A stretch of 64,000 nt of DNA from Alphaproteobacteria bacterium (GTDB lineage Bacteria; Pseudomonadota; Alphaproteobacteria; Rhodospirillales; WMHbin7): positions 57,598 to 121,597 of the forward strand of contig JADGAX010000009.1 in assembly GCA_015231795.1 (NCBI GenBank). The letters are read 5' to 3'. The translations under genes were made by a program, and so were the position numbers. This document shows, piece by piece, positions 25,931-36,280 of the stretch (the first letter of the stretch is position 1; every line of letters begins with the position of its first letter). The notes under the pieces are model-generated. The model was not told the DNA's origin. It worked only from the letters and a program-made list of their open reading frames with translations, and searched no databases.

Positions 25931-28900
25931 ATGAACGCGCACGCCGATCCGAAAACCCTGTCCATTCTAACCGAGGCCCAGACGCAGGGCAAACAAGCGC
26001 TTCCATTGCGGCTTGCGGCCCCCGAAGCGGGTGGCCATGGCGGTGCCGTGCGGATTCCTTCCTCCTCCATGTTGACCGAGGGCGATTACGCCCGCATCGG
26101 TCTTGATCTGATGATCACCGGCCCGGGCGGCGAGCAGGTGCTGGTGCAAGATTATTTCCTGACCGACGCGCCGCCCGATCTGGTGGCCGACGACGGTGCC
26201 AGGATTTCCGGCGATTTGGCAGAAAGCCTAGCCGGTTCGATGGCGCCCGGCCAATTCGCGCAAGCGGGCGCTGGCGGCGTCGCTAAACAGACGATCGGCC
26301 ATGTCGAAACCATTTCCGGCCCGGTCAACGTGATCCATGCCGACGGTTCGAAGGGCGTTCTGAACAAGGGCGACTCGGTTTTCCAGGGCGACGTGCTGCA
26401 AACCTCCAAGGGAGCGGCGGTCGGCCTTTTGTTCGTTGACAAGACATCGCTGTCGCTGGGCAGCGAAGGGCGCATGGTGCTGGATCAGATGGTTTTCGAC
26501 CCATCCAGTGGCACCGGCAAGTCGGCCTTCTCGCTGGTGCAGGGCACCTTCTCTTTCGTGTCGGGCCAGATCGCCAAATCCGCGCCCGACGCCATGACCG
26601 TGCGCACCCCGGTGGCCACCATCGGCATTCGCGGCACGTTGGGTTCGGGCGGCTATTCACCTGCGCAGGGCTTGACGGTAGCCGTTCTGTCCGAAGGCGG
26701 ACAGGGGACCGGCGAAGTGACCATTTCCAACGCCGCCGGATCGCAAACCATCAACACGGCCAATTCGGCGGTCCTGGTCACCAGCTTTTTCAACCCGCCA
26801 CCGCCCGCATTCTCCTTTACGCCGCAGCAATTCGCCAGTTCCGGCTTTGCCCAGACGCTGACCGCCCTGCCGCCTACGCCCGCCTCGGCAGGGGCGGCGC
26901 TGACTGTGCAGCAAATTCAAAGTCTGGCTCCGGCGGCTGGCGCGCCCGGTGCGGTCCCAGGCGCCCAGGCCCCTGGTGCGGCGGCTGGTCCGCAGGCCCC
27001 GGGACAAGCGGCTCCGGCGGCCCCCGGCGAAGCGGCGGCTGGTGCGCAGCAAGGTCCGGCAGGAGCGCAGCAGGCCGCTGGCGGCGGGGTTGCCTTCGGC
27101 TTGGTCGAAATCGGTCCAGGCGGCCCAGGCGTTGGCGCGGCAGCGGGTGCAGCCCGCCCGCAAGGCCCAGCCCAGGGCCAGACGGCTCAGATGTTTTCGG
27201 CTGCTGCCCAGGCGGCGATCGATCAGGCCATTTCGCAGGGTGCCAGCATCGAGCAAGCCCAGACGGCGGCTATGAATGTGCAGGCAGTCTTTAACAATGC
27301 CCTGTCGCAGGGTGCGGCTCCGCAGCAAGCCTTGGCGGCTGCGGGTCAGGCCGCCGTGCAGGCCGGTCTTCTGGGCGCGCAGGCGGGGACGGGCGGGGCC
27401 ACGCAGGCCAGCAATCCCTTTGCCGCCGTGGCTAGCGGACAGGCGGTGATCAATCCGCTTGGCACTTTGGTCACGGCAAGCGGCGCCGCTTTCAACGCGG
27501 CAGGACAAACCGCTCAGGCGCTTGGCGCTACGTCGGGACAAGCGGCGCAAGCCAATCAAGCGGCGGCGCAGGCTGCCGGGCAGGCTTTGGCTGGCGGGGC
27601 TTCGCCCCAGCAGGCCTTTAGCGCGGCGGCCCAGGCGGGCATTGCCAGCGCGGTCAGCCAGGGCGCAACACCCGAACAGGCGGCGGCGGCGGTGGCGGCG
27701 GCGCAGGCGGCCCTCAACGCGGCGGGCGGCGGCGCTTTTGGCCCGACCACCTTCGGACAACCCAGCAGCATCTTCGGCACTGGCGGCGCTGGCACCATGA
27801 GCGGAGCGGCCAATCAGTTTGGCATGGCGGGCAGCGGCGGTTTTTCAGCCGGGTTCAACGTGCAGCAATTGGTCAATCAAACGCTGGCGCAGGCTGGTGG
27901 CGGATTGTCGCCAACCCAGATCGCCAATCAAGTGGCGGCACAGATTCAGGCCCAGCTACAAGCGCAGCTTCAAGCGCAGATCGCGGCTCAGGTGGCGGCG
28001 ACCTCCACCACGTCTAGCAACAATTCTTATGTCACCAACTTGAACAACTCGACCACCGTTTTCGCCGACACGCTGTATGGCACCAACGGAAGCGACACGC
28101 TGGTGGGCGGCACGGGCAATTCGCAATTCATCTTCACGCAATATGCGGCGAACAGCGCGATCTACGGCAGCGATACGGTGTCGGATGGCGGCGGAACGGA
28201 CCGCGTCACCTTCAACAACCTGGCGCAATTGTCCTCGGACACAACGCTGCTCAAGATCTTCGATAATTCGGTGGACGGTTATGTACGCGCCGAAATTCAA
28301 GTGGGCGCTTCCGTGGTCAGCACGATCGACATTTCGACCGGCATCGAACAGTTGGCGGCTGCCGATTCCGACCTGACCCTGGGCAACATTTCGGATGGCG
28401 TCCTTCTAAGCGGCGTCATCGACGAGGTGAAAAGTAATTCCGGCTCCTACGGCTACATCCTGGCGGGCACGACCGGAAACGATACGCTTGATCTGTCGAA
28501 TACAGGTACATACGCAAGCCCCTTGGGGTCGATCATTTTCGGCGGAACGGGGGCCGACGTCATTACCGGCACGGCAACAGGCGATAATATTTACGGCGGT
28601 ACCGGCAACGACATTATCACCAGCGGGGCCGGCAATGACAAATTGTATGGCGGCGCCGACACAGATACCTTGAACGCTGGCGCTGGCTACAACGCGCTAT
28701 ACGGCGGTGACGGCAATGACTGGGCTTGGTATTCCGATGCCGACAGCGTGTCAGTTTATATGGGCACGGGGACGGCCTCGACCGTCTATAGCTCGACGTC
28801 CTACAACGACAGCCTATCTGGCATCGAACATGTCCAGGGTTCCGGCGGCAACGATTTCTTTTATTTCTCGAACCTGTTCACCAGTGCCACCTCGGTTACC

Positions 28901-29644
28901 GGCGGGGCGGGCACCGATACTTTGTACCTGACGGGCGACTATTCCAGCGGCGTTACGCTGACCAACCTGTCCGGTGTGGAAACGGTCTCGCTGACGGGCG
29001 GCACCAGCTACAACGTGACCTTGGGCGTTTCGAGCGATCTGACCTATATCGACGCCTCCACGGCCGGCAGCGCCATTTTTGACGGCTCGGCCAACGGCGG
29101 CGGTTTCTCCTTCCATGGCAGCGCTGGCGCCGATTCCATCACCGGCGGCTCGGCCAACGACACGCTGGTCGGCGGGTCGAGCGCTGATTCCATCAACGGC
29201 GGGTCCGGTTTCGACACGTTGATCGGCGGCATGGGCAGTGATCATCTGACCGGCGGCGCAGGCAATGACGTGTTCTATTACTCGGGAACGCCGTCAATCC
29301 TGGGCGTTGACACGATTACCGATTTCGTCAGCGGCACGGACAAATTCTTCGTCGACGCCACCAGTTTTGGCTTTGGCCTTTCCTTGTCCGAAACGGCGAA
29401 TTCGAAAAGCTACATCACGAGCACGACGGCCATGGGGGGGACGGGCTACGATTTCAACCTGACCGATTCCTCGACCGGCAAAGCCATCATCGTCATCGGG
29501 GCCAATACCGGCTCTGCGGGCGTCGAAGTTTGGTACACGACCAACCAGGAAGCGGCCTCGACCAGCAATTCCTATCAGATCGCCAGCCTGTCGGGCATCA
29601 ACACCTCGCAAGTGGCCGTCACCGATTTCCAGACCACCGCCTAG
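25931..29644 (+). CDS. Large FecR-domain / RTX-repeat secreted protein (putative adhesin)
   Basis: 1,237 residues. The start is ATG 25931 (AAGGAAG upstream); 21 earlier in-frame codons lack a Shine-Dalgarno. A FecR-type domain spans about 122-240 (GHVETISGPVNV through TPVATIGIRGT). An Ala/Gln/Gly-rich region with degenerate repeats spans about 310-690, followed by several nonapeptide RTX blocks (GGTGNDIIT, GGDGNDWAW, GGAGNDVFY) from about 710 to 1120, expected to bind calcium. The end, DTITDFVSGTDKFFVD plus about 100 residues, is typical of type I secretion substrates. No Sec signal. No type I transporter genes are in the window. Likely an exported surface or biofilm protein. Confidence 0.85.
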   Translation: MNAHADPKTLSILTEAQTQGKQALPLRLAAPEAGGHGGAVRIPSSSMLTEGDYARIGLDLMITGPGGEQVLVQDYFLTDAPPDLVADDGARISGDLAESLAGSMAPGQFAQAGAGGVAKQTIGHVETISGPVNVIHADGSKGVLNKGDSVFQGDVLQTSKGAAVGLLFVDKTSLSLGSEGRMVLDQMVFDPSSGTGKSAFSLVQGTFSFVSGQIAKSAPDAMTVRTPVATIGIRGTLGSGGYSPAQGLTVAVLSEGGQGTGEVTISNAAGSQTINTANSAVLVTSFFNPPPPAFSFTPQQFASSGFAQTLTALPPTPASAGAALTVQQIQSLAPAAGAPGAVPGAQAPGAAAGPQAPGQAAPAAPGEAAAGAQQGPAGAQQAAGGGVAFGLVEIGPGGPGVGAAAGAARPQGPAQGQTAQMFSAAAQAAIDQAISQGASIEQAQTAAMNVQAVFNNALSQGAAPQQALAAAGQAAVQAGLLGAQAGTGGATQASNPFAAVASGQAVINPLGTLVTASGAAFNAAGQTAQALGATSGQAAQANQAAAQAAGQALAGGASPQQAFSAAAQAGIASAVSQGATPEQAAAAVAAAQAALNAAGGGAFGPTTFGQPSSIFGTGGAGTMSGAANQFGMAGSGGFSAGFNVQQLVNQTLAQAGGGLSPTQIANQVAAQIQAQLQAQLQAQIAAQVAATSTTSSNNSYVTNLNNSTTVFADTLYGTNGSDTLVGGTGNSQFIFTQYAANSAIYGSDTVSDGGGTDRVTFNNLAQLSSDTTLLKIFDNSVDGYVRAEIQVGASVVSTIDISTGIEQLAAADSDLTLGNISDGVLLSGVIDEVKSNSGSYGYILAGTTGNDTLDLSNTGTYASPLGSIIFGGTGADVITGTATGDNIYGGTGNDIITSGAGNDKLYGGADTDTLNAGAGYNALYGGDGNDWAWYSDADSVSVYMGTGTASTVYSSTSYNDSLSGIEHVQGSGGNDFFYFSNLFTSATSVTGGAGTDTLYLTGDYSSGVTLTNLSGVETVSLTGGTSYNVTLGVSSDLTYIDASTAGSAIFDGSANGGGFSFHGSAGADSITGGSANDTLVGGSSADSINGGSGFDTLIGGMGSDHLTGGAGNDVFYYSGTPSILGVDTITDFVSGTDKFFVDATSFGFGLSLSETANSKSYITSTTAMGGTGYDFNLTDSSTGKAIIVIGANTGSAGVEVWYTTNQEAASTSNSYQIASLSGINTSQVAVTDFQTTA
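27190..27730 (+). repeat. Degenerate Ala/Gln-rich repeats within the RTX protein gene
   Basis: The encoded unit is roughly SQGA-x-x-xQA-xxAA-xxA, seen as SQGASIEQAQTAA, SQGAAPQQALAAA, GGASPQQAFSAAAQ and SQGATPEQAAAAV. The units are unevenly spaced and diverged, suggesting an extended helical or fibrous stalk between the FecR and RTX parts. Confidence 0.6.
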
Positions 29645-29652
29645 GGCGTTCG

Positions 29653-30033
29653 TCAACGCAGCAACTGGTCCTTCGGGTCCTCGATCTCTTTGATTTCGGC
29701 CAGAAGTTCGGCATAGGCGCGCGTCCAATCCGGGTCGCCCGGCTTTTCGCCATATTCCACCATGCAGCAGGCATGGACCGAACAGGTGGGGCGCAGATGC
29801 GGGGCGGCGATGCAGCCATTCGGCCCCATCAGCGGCAATCGTTCATGGCCGGTGGGGGCTAGGTCCACCCCCCATTTCTCCTTAGCCCAGGCGATCACCG
29901 TAAAGCAGATGGCCGGGTGGCAGCAGGCGAAGGCCCTTTTGCAGCCAAATTCGCTGGGGGTGGCGCATTCCTGGGCCGTATGTTCGGCCATGCGCCGGTA
30001 AAGATCGATCAGTCGTTCACGCTCTTTGGTCAT
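29653..30033 (-). CDS. Conserved Cys-rich hypothetical protein
   Basis: 126-residue cytosolic protein with eight or more cysteines, clustered as CKRAFACCHPAIC and CSVHACC, and charged helices at both ends. The cysteine spacing suggests a metal or Fe-S site, though no named family motif is recognised. Convergent with the RTX gene (8-bp gap) and divergent from ettA. Confidence 0.65.
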   Translation of the reverse strand: MTKERERLIDLYRRMAEHTAQECATPSEFGCKRAFACCHPAICFTVIAWAKEKWGVDLAPTGHERLPLMGPNGCIAAPHLRPTCSVHACCMVEYGEKPGDPDWTRAYAELLAEIKEIEDPKDQLLR

Positions 30034-30103
30034 GCGCCACTCTAGCCTTTGCCTGCTGGCTGCGCTACAACGAGGCCGGACATTCTTCGGAGACGTTTAG
30101 GCC

Positions 30104-31783
<1,680 letters not shown>

Positions 31784-31789
31784 CTTGTC

Positions 31790-31819
31790 TTGTTGAATGG
31801 CGTATAAACTAGGTATAAC
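31790..31819 (+). promoter_or_regulatory. Putative promoter of the REC-Hpt gene
   Basis: TTGTTG (31790-31795), 18-bp spacer, TATAAC (31814-31819), in a short AT-rich gap after ettA and 47 bp before the start codon. Confidence 0.4.
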
Positions 31820-31866
31820 TTTCCTGAGGGAAGAAGAAAAGTTTTAGAGCCGGAGAGCGTGGATCC

Positions 31867-32940
31867 GTGGGCTTTTATAATCTGGAACGTTTGTCGGTTT
31901 TGCTGGTCGAGGATAATTCCTATATCCGCGACATTCTGGAAAGCCTTCTCAAGACCCTGGGCTTTGGCTGGGTGGCGACGGCGCGCAACGGCCAGGACGC
32001 CGTCGAGTTCCTGCGCCTTGTCGCCAGCAAGCCCGGTTCCGGCGGCGCCATGGGCGTCGATCTCATCATCTCCGACCTGATCATGAGCCCCATCAACGGC
32101 CTTCTGTTGTTGCGCTGGGTGCGCAGCAGCAAGGATTCGCCCAACCGCTTCATGCCGTTCATCATGCTGTCCGGGGCGGCTGACCGTTCCTATGTCGAAC
32201 AGTCGCGCGATCTGGGCACCACGGAATTCCTGGCCAAGCCCTTTTCGGTGCAAAGCGTCTATCAGAAGCTGCAGCTGGTGATCGACAATCCCAGGCAGTT
32301 CGTGGTGACCCGCGATTATTATGGGCCTGAGCGTCGGCGCAAGAACGGCGTGGCGCCCGACGGCGAGGAGCGGCGCAAGAATCAGGAGAAAGACGTCGCC
32401 GTCGTCTATTCGCCGGAAAAGACCGTAAAGCCCAGCTCGCCCACCGACGTCTGGTATTTCAGGCTGCCCAACCGATTGAAGGAAAAAGTGGGCGGCGGCA
32501 TGAAGTTCAATGAAACCGGCGAACTGCCTAAAGACATTCTGGAAATGGCGGAAAAGGCCCTCGAGCGCGACGCGCTCGACTTTGCCGATTGGGCGATGAG
32601 CTATATGTCCAAGCTGCTCGACCTGTGCACGGAATGCCTGATGAAGCCGCCCGCCGTGCGCCGTCATTATTTCGACGAGATCAATCTGATCGCCCACGAA
32701 TTGCGCGGCCAGGGCGGCACCTTCGGCTATCCCCTGATCTCCATCTTCGCCAAGATGCTCTATGACTACACGCAGCCCGGTTGCCGCGAGGACGACAACT
32801 CGCTGGAAATCGTGAAGTCGCACGTCGATTCCATGCGGGCCGTCATCCGCGATCGCGTTTCCGGCGACGGCGGCCAATTGGGCAAGGATCTGCTCAAGGC
32901 ACTGAAATTCGCCATCGACAAATTCTCGGTCACCGCATGA
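31867..32940 (+). CDS. Response regulator with C-terminal Hpt-like domain
   Basis: 357 residues from GTG 31867 (GGAGAG upstream). The REC domain covers about 1-135 with acidic pocket LLVEDN, phospho-acceptor Asp in DLIISDLIM and Lys in FLAKPFS. A charged linker RRRKNGVAPDGEERRKN follows. The C-terminal helical domain has HELRGQGGTFGYPL, close to the Hpt signature HxLKGxxxxxG, placing a possible phospho-His at 277. It may therefore pass phosphate between a kinase and another regulator. ATGA-coupled to the metalloprotease-like gene and just upstream of the chemosensory operon. Confidence 0.78.
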   Translation: MGFYNLERLSVLLVEDNSYIRDILESLLKTLGFGWVATARNGQDAVEFLRLVASKPGSGGAMGVDLIISDLIMSPINGLLLLRWVRSSKDSPNRFMPFIMLSGAADRSYVEQSRDLGTTEFLAKPFSVQSVYQKLQLVIDNPRQFVVTRDYYGPERRRKNGVAPDGEERRKNQEKDVAVVYSPEKTVKPSSPTDVWYFRLPNRLKEKVGGGMKFNETGELPKDILEMAEKALERDALDFADWAMSYMSKLLDLCTECLMKPPAVRRHYFDEINLIAHELRGQGGTFGYPLISIFAKMLYDYTQPGCREDDNSLEIVKSHVDSMRAVIRDRVSGDGGQLGKDLLKALKFAIDKFSVTA

Positions 32941-33629
32941 CGGCGCGCCGTCTTCTGGCGGTTCTTCTTCTCTCGCCAGTTTTGGCGGCATCTCCGGCGC
33001 TGGCGCAAACCAACTGCCCCTCCAATGGCCGCAAGACGCCGAAGGTGACGGTGGTGCAAGATCCCGCCGCCTCCGCCTATCGCAACGATCTGTCCCAGAC
33101 CGAACTGACGGAACTGTTCACCAAACAGCGGCGCGTCAATTACGGCGCCAGCCGCAAGGCGGTCACGGCGGGCCTGACGCGCGCAGAGGGTGGCTATGAA
33201 GTGCGCGCCCAGGCCCTGATCTTCCCATTGAAGAAGAACGTTCAATATTGCGGCTGGCTCAGCCAGATCGAGGTTCGGCTGTTCTTCAAAAGCATGACCG
33301 TCAACGTGGCCGAGGAATACAAGCCGGGCAGCTGCGAATTCACGGCGGTGATGGATCACGAGAACAAGCATGTCGCCATTTTCCGGCGCAACATGGACAT
33401 CTATTCAAGGCAGATCAAGACCGAGCTGGAAAAGGCGGTGGCGCGCTACGGCGCCGCTTTCGCCAGCAGCGAGCAGGGCGTGACCCGCCAGTTCATGGGC
33501 GAGGCGGGGCGGATCATCAAGCCGCTGCTCGACGAGATGCACGAACAGTCCGAGCGCGACCACGGCAAGCTGGACAGTCCGCAAAGCTACCAATACACCC
33601 AGAATCTTTGCAAAGGCTGGAAGTTCTAG
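32937..33629 (+). CDS. Secreted DUF922-like putative zinc metalloprotease
   Basis: 230 residues with a Sec signal peptide (LLAVLLLSPVLAASPALA, cleavage about 23). The HENKH in AVMDHENKHVAIFRR fits the HExxH zinc-protease motif, and CEFTAVMDHE resembles the DUF922 family. Start is ATG 32937, overlapping the REC-Hpt stop; a longer open frame upstream is inside that gene. Location is likely periplasmic. A link to signalling is inferred only from coupling. Confidence 0.75.
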   Translation: MTARRLLAVLLLSPVLAASPALAQTNCPSNGRKTPKVTVVQDPAASAYRNDLSQTELTELFTKQRRVNYGASRKAVTAGLTRAEGGYEVRAQALIFPLKKNVQYCGWLSQIEVRLFFKSMTVNVAEEYKPGSCEFTAVMDHENKHVAIFRRNMDIYSRQIKTELEKAVARYGAAFASSEQGVTRQFMGEAGRIIKPLLDEMHEQSERDHGKLDSPQSYQYTQNLCKGWKF

Positions 33630-33729
33630 GTTATCTCGCAGCAAGCGCCTCGATTTCACGCCGCCATCCTGCTACCATCGCCCGGAACCAAGAATGGGCA
33701 TGTCGCCGCCCGCCAAATCTGGATAGAAG

Positions 33730-34227
33730 ATGAGCCTGAAAGTCCCTTCAACCGACACGCTGCTCGTCTTTGCCGAGGGAGAGCTTCTGTGCGCCTTGCC
33801 GTCGTCCGCGGTGCAAGAAGTGGTGTTCCTGCCCGAGTTATCGCGTCCGCCCGGTATGCCGTCCATTCTGGAAGGCCTGATGACGCTGGATGGAAGCCCG
33901 GTGCCGGTGATGCGGGTGGCCCGTCTCTTGGGGCTTCCCGCATCAGCCTCGGGCATCTACACGCCGGTGATGATCTTGAAGAACGCCAAGGCCGCTCTGG
34001 CCGTTGAAAGGATGGACGACATTTACCGTCTGTCGGCCAAGGACATGGTGAAGGCCAAGCCCGGCCTCGCCTTCAACGACTGTCTGATGGGCGAGGTGCG
34101 CCTGAAAGACCGCGTCGTGCATGTCTTGTCGGTGGACCGCCTTTTGCTGACCGAGGAAAAGCGCCGCGTCGAGGAGTTCAAAACCGTGGTCCTGGCTCGC
34201 CTGGCGGGCGACGGCGCGTCGCCCTGA
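33730..34227 (+). CDS. CheW-like coupling protein (WspB position)
   Basis: 165-residue CheW domain: LLVFAEGELLCALPSSAVQEVV opening strands, PGMPSILEGLMTLDGSPVPVMRV matching the CheW core, and GEVRLKDRVVHVLSVDRLL at the end. It would couple the receptor to the CheA-type kinase. First gene of the seven-gene chemosensory operon; its TGA overlaps the cheR start by one base (TGATG). Confidence 0.88.
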   Translation: MSLKVPSTDTLLVFAEGELLCALPSSAVQEVVFLPELSRPPGMPSILEGLMTLDGSPVPVMRVARLLGLPASASGIYTPVMILKNAKAALAVERMDDIYRLSAKDMVKAKPGLAFNDCLMGEVRLKDRVVHVLSVDRLLLTEEKRRVEEFKTVVLARLAGDGASP

Positions 34228-35642
34228 TGAAGGCAAAGCCAGCGCCCGGCCCGGACGTGACGGCGGATCCCTACTTTCCCAGGATCAAGGAAAGCATCAT
34301 CCATAAAACCGGGCTGGCCTATTACGAGGACAAAGAGGCGGACCTCGCCCGCATTCTGAAAGCCAGGCTGGCCGCTTGCGGACTTGCCGATTGCGCCGCC
34401 TACGCCGCCTTCCTGGAGGGGGGAAAAGCGGGTGCTGCCGAAATGGACGAGTTGGTTTCGGAGCTGACGATCGGCGAAACCTATTTCTTTCGCCACACCG
34501 AAGTGTTCAAGGCCCTGACCGCCCATGTGGTGCCCGAGATCCTGTCGCGCAATGCGGCTTCGCAAGGCTTGCGCATCTGGAGCGCCGGTTGCTCGTCGGG
34601 CGCGGAACCCTATTCCATCTCGATCCTGTTGGCCCGCGATTTCAAGCCGCAGCTGAAAGGCTGGCGCATCGGCATTTTCGGGACGGACATCGACAAGAAA
34701 TTCCTGGCCCAGGCCAGAAGCGGCATTTATCAAGATTGGGCCGTGCGCGCCACCAGCCCCCAAGAGCGGCAAGCCTATTTCGAACGCACCGAGCAGGGCT
34801 GGCATCTGCGCCCGGTCTACCGCGAGCCGGTGACCTTCCATCACCACAATCTGATCCAGGACCCGCTGCCGCATTCCGCCTTGGGGCTGATCGGCCTGGA
34901 TGTCATTTTGTGTCGCAATGTCGCCATCTATTTCAGCCGCGAACAGATATTCCAGTTGATGGAACGCTTTCACGCCGCGCTGAACGATGGCGGCTGGCTG
35001 ATTACGGGGCCAGCGGAAATCGGCATGGACCGCCCGCCCGGCTTCCAGCCGGTCAATCTGGATGGGCTGATCGTCTATAGGAAGGGTGGCGGCGAGCTGC
35101 AAAGTTCTTTGCCCGCCTGGACGCCGCCTGTCTTGCCTAGCGTCGCCCATGAGGATGGCGTTGCCGATTACTCCGTTCCACTCGGCGATGATGCGCTGCA
35201 GCATGAAATGGCCGACGAAGACGCCTCGCTCGGCGGCGGCGAGTTGGAGGAAGAGCAGGAATTGGCCCGCCTGTCGGATCGCGGGCAGTGGATTGCGGCC
35301 TCCGGCCCGGCAAGGCGTCTGCTGGCCCGCCCCGAAACCGGTCAGGATATCGCGCTTAAGGCCATTCACGTCCTGATCGAGATCAGCGATTTCGATGGCG
35401 CCGAAAAGGCGCTGCGGCGCATGCTCTTCGTTGACCGCAAGTGCCAGATGGCTTACTACCATCTGGGGCTTCTTTTGAGTTGCCGGGGAGATCTGAAGAT
35501 GGCCAAAAAAGCCTTCAAGAACGCCTACGATCTCGCGGTTGGTCTGCCCGCAGACATGCCCTTGCCGGGCGGCGAGGGCCTGACCGCGGGGCAACTGGTC
35601 AAGATGGCGGGCCTGCGCGCCCAGCTTGAGGGCGGCAAATGA
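34227..35642 (+). CDS. CheR-type methyltransferase with C-terminal TPR (WspC-like)
   Basis: 471 residues. The N-terminal CheR domain is followed by the SAM-binding fold (RIWSAGCSSGAEPYSI, about 112-130; VILCRNVAIYFS, about 228-240). The extra C-terminal region (about 330-471) contains a TPR pair (MAYYHLGLLLSCRGDLKMAKKAF), as in WspC. It methylates glutamates on the receptor to set sensitivity. Overlaps the second cheW by ATGA. Confidence 0.92.
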   Translation: MKAKPAPGPDVTADPYFPRIKESIIHKTGLAYYEDKEADLARILKARLAACGLADCAAYAAFLEGGKAGAAEMDELVSELTIGETYFFRHTEVFKALTAHVVPEILSRNAASQGLRIWSAGCSSGAEPYSISILLARDFKPQLKGWRIGIFGTDIDKKFLAQARSGIYQDWAVRATSPQERQAYFERTEQGWHLRPVYREPVTFHHHNLIQDPLPHSALGLIGLDVILCRNVAIYFSREQIFQLMERFHAALNDGGWLITGPAEIGMDRPPGFQPVNLDGLIVYRKGGGELQSSLPAWTPPVLPSVAHEDGVADYSVPLGDDALQHEMADEDASLGGGELEEEQELARLSDRGQWIAASGPARRLLARPETGQDIALKAIHVLIEISDFDGAEKALRRMLFVDRKCQMAYYHLGLLLSCRGDLKMAKKAFKNAYDLAVGLPADMPLPGGEGLTAGQLVKMAGLRAQLEGGK

Positions 35643-36280
35643 CGAAAGCGAAGCAGGCCGACATCGATTGGGAACAAGTACACAGCCGCCTGAAGGCCAG
35701 CAATCAGGCGATGGCCCGAGCTCTTGAACCTGATCCGTTGCAAATCGCCGCCATTCAGAAATGGCGCGCCGCCTATCTGGCCTCCCGCTCGCACGAAGAT
35801 GACGCGTCCGAGGATATGCGGGTGCTGGTCTTTGGCGTCTCGCAGGAACGATTCGCCATCCCGCTCGAGGACGTCAGCGAGGTGTCCGGGGCAACGCTTT
35901 GCACGCCGGTGCCGGGCCTGGGCAATGCCCTGCTGGGCCTGGCCAATCTGCACGGCGAAATCCGCCCGGTTCTTGATACGGCCGCCTTGCTGGACATTCC
36001 CAGACAAGGGGGGGCGAATCCCAAACCCGCCTCGGTTTTGTACCTGCGCTGGGGGCAGCGTCGTCTGGGGCTGGCCGCCGACTTTCTGGAAGGCGTGCAG
36101 ACCCTCGACGCCAAGCAATTGCACAAGGCAAGCGCCGAAGGGGCGGGCATGCCTCGGCGTTTCATCAAGGCGATTACCGCCGAGACGCTGGCCTTGATCG
36201 ACGTTCCAGCCTTGCTGGAAGGCTCCGGCATGGGAAACAACAACGTGAATGACAGCCTGCAGGAAGGAAAACGCGCATGA
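35639..36280 (+). CDS. Second CheW-domain protein (WspD-like)
   Basis: 213 residues with an N-terminal extension of about 60 residues (DIDWEQVHSRLKASNQAMARA) before the CheW domain (MRVLVFGVSQERFAIPLEDVSEV through LIDVPALLE). The extension is typical of WspD. ATGA overlaps on both sides link it to cheR and the receptor gene. Confidence 0.88.
   Translation: MTKAKQADIDWEQVHSRLKASNQAMARALEPDPLQIAAIQKWRAAYLASRSHEDDASEDMRVLVFGVSQERFAIPLEDVSEVSGATLCTPVPGLGNALLGLANLHGEIRPVLDTAALLDIPRQGGANPKPASVLYLRWGQRRLGLAADFLEGVQTLDAKQLHKASAEGAGMPRRFIKAITAETLALIDVPALLEGSGMGNNNVNDSLQEGKRA

Noticed and set aside
26657..27760. Arg/Ser/Leu-rich frame antisense to the RTX gene
   Set aside because: Arises from the Ala/Gln-rich repeat codons read backwards.
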